DNA of 64,000 nucleotides from Biscogniauxia marginata (Eukaryota; Ascomycota; Sordariomycetes; Xylariales; Xylariaceae). A model generated the notes under the pieces. It had not been told where the DNA came from, searched no databases, and saw only the letters and a list, made by a program, of their open reading frames with translations. Within the stretch, counting starts at the first letter, position 1. Each line of letters opens with the position of its first letter. A program made the translations under genes and the position numbers. Shown in pieces: positions 1 through 11,319 of the stretch. The stretch covers positions 1 to 64,000 of the forward strand of contig MU404211.1 in the NCBI GenBank assembly GCA_022695795.1, in the 5' to 3' direction.

Positions 1-701
1 ATTATATATTTATAATATAAAGAGTAGTTTAATATAACTTATTATTATAATATAAATAAAAAAGAAATTATATTAAATAAAATATTAATTAATTAAGCTT
101 AGTTAGTCTTAGTTAAGGCCTTGATTAACTAAGACTAAAAAAAATCCTAATTAATTACTAATTAGTTACTAAATTACAACCTTGTAACATATTAAAAAGG
201 TTCAAGTTTACCTTATAATTAACAAGTTATTTTAATTATTAAGTTAAATTAAAAGGTTTTAAGTGAATTTCACTTATTTAATAAATCAATATTTTGAAAA
301 AAGGTTTAATTCATTTCAAAATAACTTACTTTATAATATTATATAAAAATTTTATTAATTATAACTTTTAATAAAGGATTTTGTTTTTAAAAAACTTACA
401 TTATAAAACATAATAATAATAATAACAAAATAGAAGTATTAAACTTAAAAACAGTATATTTATAAAGATTAAAAAGCGACTTTAAATAATTTAAATAGTA
501 ATATAATATAAATGACAGTGATTTCGTAAGGGTTAATAAGTGACTTGTTTTAAAAAATAAATTATAAGGGAATTTATTTCCTTTACTTATTTCAAAAATT
601 TTATTATAACATTTATTAATATTATTTAATATTATTTAACATTATATAACTTTATTGAAATTCTTTTACGTTATTATTTTAAATAATTTATATAATTTAT
701 A

Positions 702-930
702 ATGACTTCATTCGATATTTTCGATAATAAGTCTACTATTTCTGAATCTACTATTGAAATTTATTAATCGGGTAATTCTAATAGTATTAACTTAAAATTA
801 AAAAATAATAAAGCTTCAAAGAAAAAAAACAACCCTAATTTTAAATTAGAACTAAAGAATAAATTTGAGGCTTATATAATTAAAAATGGGTTATTTACTT
901 GAACTTTATTACTTATTAATTTAAATAAGT
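702..930 (+). pseudogene. hAT transposase N-terminal relic
   Basis: An ATG at 702 opens a frame that reads through about 75 codons if three stops are ignored. It includes the stretch KKKNNPNFKLELKNKFEAYI followed by IKNGLF, then a TGA where a Trp codon would fit. The lysine-rich run followed by an EFxAYIIKNG-like segment resembles the N-terminal part of fungal hAT (Restless-like) transposases. The stops are of the kinds C-to-T and G-to-A changes create (CAA/CAG to TAA/TAG, TGG to TGA). The hAT assignment rests on this short resemblance and on hAT-type ends nearby. The gene is not functional. Confidence 0.5.
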
Positions 931-1438
931 TAAATAAAATGACACTTTATTATATAATGAAGTTATTTATTTGTTATTTTAAGTGTAATTTTAATTTAAT
1001 TATAAAGGTTAAAAGGGTTTTAACGTCGAATTTTATTTGTTATAATGTTTTTAAACACCTTATAATTACTTTAACGAAAAATCTAAAAAAGAAGGAAAAT
1101 AATTTAATTATTTAATAGATTCACTAACTAGATAAAATTCGACTTATAATATAATAAAGGTTTTTATTAAATTAAAAGAGCCTTTATTATATATATATAT
1201 ATTAAAGTACATCTCACGTCGAATTTAAAAGGTTATTTTTAAATGACTTAAATTGGTTTATTTTATTTAAATTAAAAAAGATTTTCGAAATTTTCGTTGA
1301 ATGAACAGTTTATTTATAACCCGAAATTTATATAACTATGTTTCGTGGTTTATTACTTCTTTATTAAGTTTGGAAAATTTTAATATTAATAATTTCAAAT
1401 TATTCAAGGCAAACTCAAAATAATTCAGAATTTATAAG

Positions 1439-1540
1439 CAGGGTTATAAAATTAGTTACTAGTTTTTAATCATTTTTTAGTTATTAACTAACTTACTAGT
1501 TTTAATTAAGCCACTAATTAACTAACTAACATTTAATCAT
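1439..1540 (+). repeat. hAT-family terminal repeat (CAGGGTT end)
   Basis: The sequence starts CAGGGTTATAAAATTAG and continues with the alternating ACTAGTT / AACTAACTAG words seen at 9957, 10333, 16482 and, inverted, at 11242 and 12282. Ends beginning CAGGG with subterminal repeats are typical of hAT elements. This copy is more AT-shifted than the one at 16482. Confidence 0.55.
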
Positions 1541-2972
1541 AGTTAGTTAATTAATAAATAATAAAAATTTAAAAACTAATTTAAATTTTAATATTAAATT
1601 TTTTTTCTCAAAATATTAAAGAAAATATATAATTAAATTAATATGATTATTAATATAAATTATGCTATTTTAAATTTTTTTAAGTTAAGAACTAAAAAAT
1701 TTTTATTTTAAAATAATGAACTAATTAATAATTCTAAGGTTTTAAATATTATATATAAAATTTAATTTAATTAAAAACGTTAAATATAATAACTTATTTA
1801 AATATATTATAAAAAAGTAGAATTTTATATTAATTATTTGTTTTAACTTAATTATAAACTTTTAAGAAATATCATTTTAAATATTAACTAAATTATTATA
1901 ATTTTAAGTAAATACTATATAAAATAATTAATGACTTTATTAACTTTAACTCTTTAAAAATAAATAAGTATTTCATATATTATAATATTAAGTTAATCAT
2001 TTAACTAGTTATTTAACTTGCAAATTTTCATTGTAAAAAACGTTTATTTTTAATGAAAAGAAAAAAAATTAAGTTATTTAATTAAATAGCTTTTTAATTA
2101 TTAAACTTAAAATTATACTTTTTAAAAATAGAATTTAATTACTTTGAAATTTTAAAAAGTCAATTATTTAAAGAGTTAATTAATTAATAAGTTTAATTAT
2201 TTATTTTAACTTAATTATAAACTTTTAAAAAACCTTAATTTAAATAATTAAATAACTTTTTAATTGAATATTGTAAAATTATAGTTCTTTAAAACTATAA
2301 TATATAAAATCGTTATTTATTTAATTTATAAAAGAATATTAAAAGTAAAATTAAATTAAGTGTTAATTTAAGTACTTAAAATTAATTGAAGTCAAGTCAT
2401 TATAATGACTTAAACTAGGTTAATTAGTTAAGTATTTAAAATGCAGGGTTATAATTAAGTTAATAACTTAATTTTAACTAGTAACTTACTAAGCTTTTTA
2501 TTTATTTAAAAAGTTATGTTAATTATTAAATATTTTATTTAATTATTTAAAATAAGATTTATAAAAAGGTAAAATTAAATTTTATTAAACTTTATATTTA
2601 TATAATTATCTAAAAATTCTAAATTTAAATGTATAAATAAAAAGATATTTTAATTATTAATTTAAATTAAAGGGGTTTAATAAATTTTATTAAAATGGAA
2701 TATACTTAAATATATATAAAATTAACCTTTTAAACTTATAACATTATATTAATAAAAACTAGAATTTTAAGTTTAATAATTAAAAGGTTATTAAATTAAA
2801 CAAATATGTTATTATTTAATAATAAAAGTTTTTTATAATAAGAACTTATAAGTTAAATAACTTACTTTAAATAATATAAAATCTAGTTTTTATATTATTT
2901 AAAAAACCTTAGTAAGTTATTAATTAACTTGTAAAAAACTTAAGTTAATTAGTAACTTAACTTAAACTAGTA

Positions 2973-3215
2973 ACGTACCACATAAGCGAGTAAATAAAAC
3001 AAGCTCGCGAACGAAATTTCATAGTTATTATATTTTTAACTATTAAAAATCATTTACGTCGCATCGAAATTAATTAATAATTATTATTATTCGAATTAGC
3101 TTATTTAGCTTTACACTTTAGAAATTAAATACTTTTTTTATATTAAGTATTTAGTTTTTTAAAGTATAATTTATATTATTTAGTTTATTATATTACGATA
3201 ATGTAAAAATATTAA
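2973..3215 (+). mobile_element. Pogo/Tc1-mariner-type element, 5' fragment
   Basis: The fragment starts directly after a TA dinucleotide with ACGTACCACATAAGCGAG, the same end as at 7894. It then shares internal sequence with the copies at 8961 and 15714 (words around ATTAAAAATCATTTACG and CGAAATTAATTAATAAT). The similarity fades after about 3215. No coding sequence is left. The assignment to the pogo type rests on the better preserved copy at 8961. Confidence 0.5.
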
Positions 3216-3892
3216 AAGTAAAGAAGAAAAAAAATCTAAAATAATCGTTAAAGTAATTTTAGTAATTAAATACATTTTAAGCTTTATATAAGCCTTATTA
3301 TTTAGTAATAAATATAATAGCGGAGTAGTTACTTATTATCTTGTTACTAAGTTAAACTAAGCCGTGATAAAAGGGTTAATTAACTAAAATTAAAGATTTA
3401 TATTTATTAATAACTAATTAGTTATTAAATTATAATCTTAATTTAAATCATTATAATAATTAATTAATTTAATTTAAGTCGTTATAATAACTTAATTAGT
3501 CTAGTTTAAATTAATATTTTAATTAATTTAATTAAACCCTTTTTAACTTAAATTATATTTTAATTACTTTATTATAACTTTATATATTATTAAATAAGTT
3601 ATAAAAATTAAAGGTGTTTAATTATTTGTTTATATTATAATTTAAGTGGCTTAAAAGTTAAATAGCTTTATTTTTAAATTAAAGTTATTAAAAAAACTAA
3701 AATATTTAATTATAAGTAATAAAGCAAATAAACCTTAAAACGGCTAAATCTATTAAATCTAATAAGAAAAGGGCTTATAAAGCCTTTATAACTACTTCAA
3801 TTGTAATAGCATAGTTAATATATTATATATATTTAATTAATTAAACAACTCTTTAACTTTGTTCCCCGGCTCGTGTTATTAAAAGCCAGCTA

Positions 3893-4716
3893 CTATCCAG
3901 AAACGCAGAGAGCTCCGAAAGCCAGTGCTCCGTAAAAAGCTATGCCACCAACCGACAGGGCGTTGGCAGCGGCGGTAGCGGTGGGAGCGACTACAGTTTC
4001 AGAGGCCTAAGTGAGATTAGTTGAAGTTGTTTTAGATCATGGAAATAGCATTCACGGTAGTAGATAATCCGGTCTCGTTGATGTCTCCAGTGGTAGTAGG
4101 AGCGAGAGTTACAGAACCAGTGGCAGAATCGCTCGTCAAAGAGGAAGACTCCTCAGTGGCTGTAAGCGTAGATGCCAAGGTCGGTTCAGTCGCCCCCGTA
4201 GTTGGGGATTCCGTAGTAGTGGTTACTGACTCCGCTGTAGTAGAAGAGGCAATAGACGTAGTCGGGGAGGCTGGCTCATTGGAAGAGCTAGTGACGAATG
4301 ATGACCCGGCAGGGATAGCGGGACCGACGTCGAGCTGCGTGCCAGAGAGTGGTTCAGTAGAGAAGCCGCATTGTTCACCAGTATTGGATAGGGTGCTGCC
4401 ATAGTAGTGCCAAATGTTCTCATTTTCAGGTCCAGAACACTGAATACAGTTCTGGTAGTTCGTTAGGAAAATTTGGTCATTGCAAGCATCAGCACTTTCT
4501 CGGGCTTGGATAATAGCTTGGCCTGCTGAAAGTCAGTCCTTCTAGATTCCCGAAGCGTGGAAGTACATGCATACCACAGTTGTCGTGGCAGTTGTAAGCG
4601 GGGGTTCCAGGTTCCTGACGCTTAAGTAGACGAGAAAATAACTGTAGCTCATCAGTAGAGGCCGAAACTAGAGTAGCGCCGGCGACAAGGCCCGTAATCC
4701 AAGAAGTTGTGATCAT
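3893..4716 (-). CDS. Secreted, possibly GPI-anchored, Cys-containing Ser/Thr-rich protein
   Basis: Three exons are inferred: 4716-4575, 4522-4056 and 4006-3893 (introns of 52 and 49 bp with good acceptors and branch points CTGAC and CTAAT), giving 240 aa. The start was chosen because it yields a clean signal peptide (MITTSWITGLVAGATLVSA). A cysteine-containing region follows (YNCHDNCG near residue 42, then NYQNCIQCSG and IWHYYG). I recall this CHDNCG / NCIQCSGP pattern from uncharacterised secreted proteins of filamentous ascomycetes. A Ser/Thr-rich linker leads to a hydrophobic C-terminus (ALSVGGIAFYGALAFGALCV) that could be a GPI signal or membrane anchor. If intron 2 is not spliced the protein ends early at 4032. 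The gene abuts the AT-rich block and is divergent from the BIM1-like gene. Its biochemical function is unknown. Confidence 0.72.
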
Positions 4717-6167
4717 GTCGGCAAGGATTGGATAAAACGAACGGCTGTTTATTAGATAGTCAACTGTCAGAAGGAATTGGCCATACCACCAGAAAGAAAA
4801 ACCTTGGATAGACAGAATCGCAACCACGCCAGCTTATATGTACTACAGGACTATGTAAGATGCACGGTTTCCGGGGAGCATGTTTGCCAAGATGCAGCTC
4901 CGGTTAGGATCAGTTGATGCAGCGTCAGAGGCTAGCCGACGCTCGGAGATGAGCTCGTATTTCCAGGAGCAGGATCAAACGTCTCCTCCAGCCTAGACGA
5001 TCGTTCTATGGCGCGAAACTTCTTCTTCCGATCACACGAGTGTAAAGTCATCCGAAAATCAGTCCAAGCTTGGGTAGCAGAAGACGATTCGGCCGATGAA
5101 CCAAGAACATATTACTTGGTTGTTCCTTGGCTGCCACCAGAAAAGGGCCAATGGAAATGGCTTTTGGCCGGTCTCTTTTCAGTCGAATTCTTACTAATCG
5201 GCACATAACACGAAACAGGAATGAAGCGCACATCTCGGTAGTCTGTGACTTGCAGCTAGCGTTGGCTTGGACCATTCAGAGCATCTGATTAGATCAGATT
5301 AGATTAGATTGATAAAATCTGGCCAATCAGAGCGCATCCACTTGTCGTGATTCGCTCCGTCTTAGCTTGGCATGCCACGCCCAGTGTAATAGTAGTCATA
5401 GTAGTCTCCTTAGCGCCATCAGACAAACCGGCAATTAGTCGTTGCCAAGGGGGAAAGGTCTGATCAACTGCTAATAATCACACCATCTTTAAGGTCAGCA
5501 AGCCGAAGATGCACGTAACGAGCATGTGAGAACGTATACTGTATTCTGAACCAAGATCTCATATGTACCTAAGTTCACGGCTTTCCTGCTCTAACTAGAA
5601 ACTAAGCCCTCCGACCTCGGATAGTTTGTCTTTGTCCACATTATACACCATACCATACAGTACTCGGCTTGGTCACAGAGAAAAAATACGCAGGCATGGA
5701 AAAGTTGTGAATGAAAGCCAAGTCGAGACTACTCATGAGCGATATCTTCTGTAGCACCTAGGGTATTCCCGAGGTATCCATATGGTGGTCTCCCCAAGCC
5801 GGCATGCTTGGGTCGAAGACGCAGGTTATATCAGGCAATATGTAGGATGAAAGGGAGTTGGTGCGGGGATACACCTTCGCTCCAAACCGGAACCGAGCGA
5901 CCTCCTTTTCAGGCAACTGGCAACTGATATCTCAGCGATTGATTATATTTGCTCATACTACTACACGAAGGAGGGTCTTTGTGCCTTGGCAATCGTTCTC
6001 CTGGTTTTGGATGAGGTGCCCTACTCGTTCGTGCCGCGAGATAAACTAGACTCTCGGTTAATATTTATACAGACCTATCTGCACCTACTTGCCTCCGCAT
6101 TTCATACTGCTCGTAGCCACGCATGTTTTCCTGCCACCTACTTTGACAACTCATTGAATAATTTGAG
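4717..6167. other. Intergenic region of a divergent gene pair
   Basis: About 1.45 kb of normal-composition DNA separates the start codons of two predicted secreted-protein genes, so it should contain both promoters. Short ORFs here lack recognisable domains. A small GATTAGAT-type repeat lies at 5285-5315. No other gene is supported. Confidence 0.5.
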
Positions 6168-7180
6168 ATGAAGTTCAATCAGCTGTCCTTGCTGGCTGCC
6201 CTAGCCGGGATTCAGCTCGCCAGAGGCGAGGAAGAAGTTCATGGCCAAGGTGCTGAAGGTACTATAATGGGACCTGTTGCTTTCCTATGGCCCGCGGATC
6301 GTCCTTGGAGCGCTTCGGCAGATAATGTTGCACCTTGTGGCAGCACCAGTGGTTCCAGCAATAGAACAATGTTCCCGCTTTGTAAGTTCAATACACCCAA
6401 ATGGGATCATCCTAGTCCACCTAGCTAATCAATGCTTTCATCGTCTAGCACAGGGAAATGTTGCCCTCACTATCGCGGATGAGGCTTGGAATGTCGCCTT
6501 CTCCATTGCATTTGTCGATGGTTTGTAGCATCACACTGTTTCCTGTCAGACGAAACACTAATGATTTTGGTATACAGACCCAACAACCCAAAGCCAGTTC
6601 ACTAAGCAGGCTGTCAATAACATTTCGTCCGTCGAGCCTGGCCATCAGTGTTACAAGATCGCCGAGGTTCCCGACACAGTCGTTGCGGGATCCAATGCAA
6701 CTATCCAACTAGAGTATTGGTCGAGCATGGACAATGAGCTCAACGGCCGAAATCAGTCCTTCTATGCCTGTGCTGACATTGTAAGCTCGCATCACGGAAG
6801 CCTTCCTCCTACAAGTTAAAAATTACTAACGCCTCTTAAAGACATTCGTCGAAGCATCAAACTTCAATCTTCAAGTCCCCTGCTTCAACGTTACATCAAG
6901 CGACTTCAACACCCCCGATCCGTCTACTTCTATTGCACTGCCGAATGCCACAGCCACTTCCGACGGCGAAACAGCGGACACAAGCTCCGGATCATCCGAC
7001 AGCGATGGTCTATCGGCTGGCCAGACAGCCGGTATTGCCGTGGGTATCGTCATTGCCTCGCTTCTTGTTGTGGGCGCCGTGGCCTGGGTGGTTTTCCGCA
7101 AGCGCAGGTCCCGACTAGCTGACCAGGAGGGTGCAACGAATACAGCTAAGACCATGTCTGAGACCTCTTCCGCTCACTAG
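6168..7180 (+). CDS. BIM1-like / X325 (LPMO-like) copper-binding surface protein
   Basis: Four exons are inferred: 6168-6381, 6449-6520, 6578-6780 and 6842-7180 (275 aa). It has a signal peptide (MKFNQLSLLAALAGIQLARG), then the family signature MGPVAFLWPADRPWSA, a conserved cysteine (DNVAPCG), NRTMFPL, and after splicing FYACADI and VPCFNV, matching the BIM1-like/X325 domain. A Ser/Thr/Asp-rich linker follows, then a transmembrane segment at about residues 227-248 and a basic cytoplasmic tail (RKRRSR). Family knowledge: X325 proteins have an LPMO-like fold; Cryptococcus BIM1 takes part in copper uptake, and others are cell-surface or symbiosis proteins. Many members start the mature chain with a copper-binding His; here the nearest His (EEEVHGQ) lies several residues after the likely cleavage site. 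The terminal membrane segment suggests plasma-membrane attachment. Confidence 0.88.
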
Positions 7181-7893
7181 CCAACTATGGCAATTCACTG
7201 TGGCGGTGAGTGGGGGGCGGCTGGACGAACAATAGCGTATTATCGAAGTTTGGGTACTTCACCACCGTTCGAGTGAACGTTCATACAGGAAAAGCAGCAT
7301 AATTCCCTAAACAAGGCACTTTTCAAGATACTCTAGGCTGTATATTTACTATGTGAAATATCATTATAAATTAAAGTTATTAAGCTAAATAAAACTAGTT
7401 TATTATAATATAAATAAAGTTAATATATTTAAGTAAAGTATTTAATATATATTATAATATAATATAATTAAGGTTATAAAATTATTTACTAGTTTTTAGT
7501 TATTTTTTAGTTATTAATCAACTTATTAATTTTAATTAAATTATTAACTAACTAATAAAAAAACTAAAAATTAAATTGAAATTTAATATTAAATATTTTT
7601 TCTTGAAAAATTAAAAAGGATATAAAAATAATTAATAGCATTTTAATTATTTAATTTATAACTTTATAAGGTTTAAAAAAGGGAAAAAGAAAAAAGAAAA
7701 AAATATTTAAATGTTATATAAAACATTAAATAAGTTATTATAATTATTATATATTATAATATAAGTTTTATAATTCTTATCTTCAAAAAAATAATAACTA
7801 ATAAATCTTTAAAATTTAAAGAATTAAATTATTATAATAATAAAAAATATATTTATTTTTTATTATTAAAATATTAAAATAATTAATTATATA

Positions 7894-8315
7894 ACGTACC
7901 ACATAAGCGAGTGGACGAAACAAGCTCGCGAACGAAATAGTTTCTTATACAAAATCGACTTTTTCGAAAATTTATAGCTTTACGCGTAAAAATCGGAAAA
8001 ATCTCGGACCTTTTTTTCTAGTTATATAACTATATAATTTAATTAAAATAAAAATTAAAAAATAAAAAGAAATATGTAAAAGGTTCGTGCGTTTTGTTAT
8101 AATTTTAGTTTTTACGCGTTTTCTTTTTGCGTTTTTTGAAATTAATTTTTTCGATTTTATCTTTAGTTAAACCGTATAATTATATAATTAGAAAAAAAGG
8201 TCCGAGATTTTTCCGATTTTTACGCGTAAAGCTATAAATTTTCGAAAAAGTCGATTTTGTATAAGAAACTATTTCGTTCGCGAGCTTGTTTCGTCCACTC
8301 GCTTATGTGGTACGT
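7894..8315. mobile_element. MITE-like foldback element with long perfect inverted repeats
   Basis: The 422-bp element starts ACGTACCACATAAGCGAGTG and ends with its reverse complement, flanked on both sides by TA, the target duplication of Tc1/mariner/pogo elements. The inverted repeat is perfect from 7857-8020 against 8189-8352 (164 bp per arm), so it extends about 37 bp beyond each element end into the flanking DNA. The 168-bp middle also shows weaker inverted similarity. There is no coding potential. The end sequence is shared with the pogo-type copies at 2973 and 8961, so it is probably a non-autonomous derivative. Confidence 0.75.
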
Positions 8316-8960
8316 TATATAATTAATTATTTTAATATTTTAATAATAAAAACACTTCGCGAGTTATTATAAATGTTTTAACTTTTTAAAATATTTAATT
8401 TATATTAAAATTAAAAAAAAGTACATACGTTATTTATATAAATATAAATAATATAATAATAACCTTTTTTAAATTAAAAAAAACTAATTTAGTTATACGA
8501 AATTTAATTTATATATTTAAAATAATTATTATAATAATAAAAAATTTTTATAATGTAAATATAATAACGGTTTATTAAACTTTATAAGTAATTATTATAT
8601 ATTTATTTTAAAATATTAAAATATACGAGATTAAGAAGTTAAAACTTATATAATAAATAATTAAATATATAAAGTATAACGATATTTTTTTAGTAATAAT
8701 TTTCGTGACTATTTAAAATTAAGAAACGCGTAAATTTTTTTCTTTTTCGTGTATTTATAAAAGTGCTTTATAAAATATATATTAAACTTATTTATAATTT
8801 AATTATTATTTAATATTATGATCTTATTTTTTAATAGTAATAAGTTATCGTGATATTATAAAGCGAAATGTTTTTTTAATTAAAATAATATATAATAAAA
8901 AATTATTATAATAAAAAATTATTATAATTATTTATATTATTTTATATTTATTATTATTAT

Positions 8961-9956
8961 ACCGTATTACATAAGCAAGTAAATAAAACAAGCTCGCGAA
9001 CGAAATTTCATAGTTATTACACTTTTAACCATTAAAAATCATTTACGCCGCATCGAAATTAATTAATAATTACTATTATTTAAACCGTCTTATTTTAGCT
9101 TTACACTTTAAAAATCGAATACTTTTTTTATATTAAGTATTCGGTTTTTTAAAACATAATTTATATTATTTAATTAAAAATTAATATGTTTATTATTATA
9201 TTTAAAACGCGTAAAATTATAATTATATGTTTTATTTTTATTTTTAGGGTTTTTATTATTAATTAACTTAATTTAATAACCGAAAATACTATTTAAGACT
9301 TAAATTAATCGTGTTATTATTTATAAATAACGCTATTTAAATACTAGTTTTTATTAGTTATTAAAAATTTATAATGTTTTTAGCATTATATTATAACGAT
9401 GATTTAAAAGTATATTTACATAATTAATCGTTATATTAAATTTCCGAAAACTTATACTTTATAAAGAGGTTATAATTATTCGATGTATTATTAATTTAAA
9501 TAATTAGTTATTTCTTTTTCGTTTTTATTACGTTGCCGAGATAGCAAATATCTTATTATATAACCGCGACGCGAGGCGCGTTAAATAAAACTAAACCTTT
9601 AATTTTATACGGCGATAAAAAACCCTTTAAACACGTTTAAATAAACAAATTAATTATTAAAAAGCTTTTTACGAAAACCTAAATATATATCGAAAATAGT
9701 ATAAATTAATACATAATATAATTACGAAATATAGTATTTAAAAGGAAAATATATATAATTTTAACGAAATAAGGTTTATAATTAATATAATAATAATAAA
9801 TATAAAACGACGTAAATAATTATAATAAGCTTAATAAAGTAATTAAAAATAAGTTATAATTATTTAAGTTATAAATGTTATTAATTACTTTTTATTATTA
9901 TATATTATTTTAATTAAAAAAATATTTCGTTTCGTAATATCGTAACAACTTATTAT
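8961..9956 (+). mobile_element. Pogo-type DNA transposon relic
   Basis: The 5' end (ATTACATAAGCAAGTAAAT, then AACAAGCTCGCGAACG) matches the element at 2973. Inside, a plus-strand frame near 9740-9790 reads KENIYNFNEIRF, corresponding to the (D/E)xIYNxDETG motif around the first catalytic Asp of pogo/Fot1-like DDE transposases, with Asp changed to Asn and Gly to Arg. An upstream stretch DARRVK followed by RLNKQINY fits the DNA-binding half. Many stops are present. The relic is interrupted at 9957 by a hAT end. The same internal sequence is found at 15714-16481 and, inverted, at 17606-18190. Confidence 0.6.
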
Positions 9957-10332
9957 CAGGGTTGTGAAAAAAACTAGTAACTTGCTAAGCTTTTTAAAAA
10001 ATAATTTTAAATATTATTTACAATATAATTAATTAACTTATAATTAACTTATAATATTATTTTTAATTAATAAACCTTTATTTAAAAATAAATTTATTTT
10101 TAGTTTAAAAAGTAATATTAATAATTATTTTATTTATAAATATTTAAAATATTAATATATAAATTATATAAATTATATGTTATATAGTTTATCTTTTAAA
10201 CTTTATAATTATAAGTTATTTATTTAACGAGTTATTTAACTTATAAAATTTTATTATAAAAAACGTTTACTTTTAATAAAAAGAAAACAATTAAGTTATT
10301 TAATTAAAAATTAAGTTTTTTATTATAGTTAT
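9957..10332. mobile_element. hAT-family end or truncated element
   Basis: The stretch begins CAGGGTTGTGAAAAAAACTA and follows the subterminal sequence found in reverse complement inside the 12282 end (ACTTGCTAAGCTTTTTAAA and beyond), but lacks part of the subterminal repeat. It runs to the next CAGGGTTGTGA end at 10333. It is probably a truncated or internally deleted hAT copy inserted in the pogo relic. Confidence 0.45.
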
Positions 10333-11242
10333 CAGGGTTGTGATTTTAGTCACTAGTTTTTAGTTACTTTTTAGTTATTAACTAACTAGTTTAGTTTTAG
10401 TCAAGCTACTAACTAACTAGTAAAAAACTAGTAACTAGCCAAGCCTTTTAAAAATACCTTTAAAAATATTTATTATAAAAAACGTTTACTTTTAACGAAA
10501 AGAAAAGAATTAAGTTATTTAATTAAATAACTCTTTAATTATTAAATCTGAAAATTTATTTTTTCTTAATTAAATAATATAACTTTTATATTTTAAAAAG
10601 TTAATTATTTAGCTAAAAAAAACTTTAATTTTATATACATTTAATTTTCTTCTATTTTACTAACCTTATTATTTCCCTGAAATTACTTTTATAAATTCTT
10701 AATACTATTTAATTTCTAGCTTTTTAATAAAGTTAATTATTTAATTAATTTAAGGTTATAACTTATTTTTATTTTTAGTAATTATAAAAGTCGAAATTTA
10801 AACTTATAAGATAATTCGGTTAAAAACGTTAAATGAATACCTTAATTTAACGTTAATTAATTTTATTTTAAATGCATTTAAAAATATTATAAAAACTAAA
10901 ACATTAAGTTAATTAATTAAAGAAATAATTAATTATTTAGTTTAACTTAATTGTAAACTTATAAAAAACTTTAATTTAAATAATTAAATAACTCTATATA
11001 TAAATATTGTAAAATTATAAATATTTAATAATAAATTAAATAACTATTTATATTAATTTATTATATTAAATTTCTTTTAAAAAGTTTAAATTAAATTATA
11101 ATTAATTAAATTCAAATAATTTTTTAAAAAGCTTGGCTAGTCACTAGTTTTTCACTAGTTAGTCTTAGTTAAGGCCTTAACTAACTAGTCTAGTTTTAAT
11201 CAAGGCCGTTAGTAACTAATTAGTAACTAAATCACAACCTTG
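10333..11242 (-). mobile_element. hAT-family element, internally deleted, inverted orientation
   Basis: The left end CAGGGTTGTGATTTTAGTCA faces a right end whose reverse complement is CAAGGTTGTGATTTAGT, giving a 910-bp unit. Both ends have subterminal ACTAGTT/AACTAACTAG repeats and an AGCTTTTTAAA word. Inside, the left part is similar in reverse orientation to the transposase 3' region at 11700-11960, so the remaining coding relic is on the minus strand. The first G of the right end is changed to A, consistent with RIP. Confidence 0.55.
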
Positions 11243-11319
11243 GTTATTTTCAATAAGGGGGATTATTATATCATTACTAGAATATTAAAAGTACGTTAAT
11301 TAATTAATAAATTAATAAT

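Larger units (their letters stand above)
1..3892. repeat. AT-rich, RIP-like decayed repeat block
   Basis: The block is very AT-rich, with stop codons in all frames and no open reading frame of useful length. CpG-containing words (such as acgtcg and tcgcgaacg) survive while most other C/G is lost, which is what RIP acting mainly on CpA would leave. It holds fragments of hAT elements (ends near 95-190, 1439, 2450 and 2890-2965, and a transposase N-terminal relic at 702) and a pogo-type end at 2973. It ends abruptly next to the normal-composition gene at 3893. The left end lies outside the window. Confidence 0.8.

Noticed and set aside
4007..4055. Premature stop and frameshift near the C-terminus of the secreted-protein gene (initially read as a pseudogene)
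   Set aside because: A 49-bp phase-0 intron with donor GTGAAT, branch CTAAT and acceptor TTAG restores a continuous hydrophobic C-terminus.
4039..4404. 121-aa plus-strand ORF, Val/Ser-rich
   Set aside because: It is the antisense of the Ser/Thr-rich linker of the minus-strand secreted-protein gene, which has signal peptide, cysteine motifs and introns.
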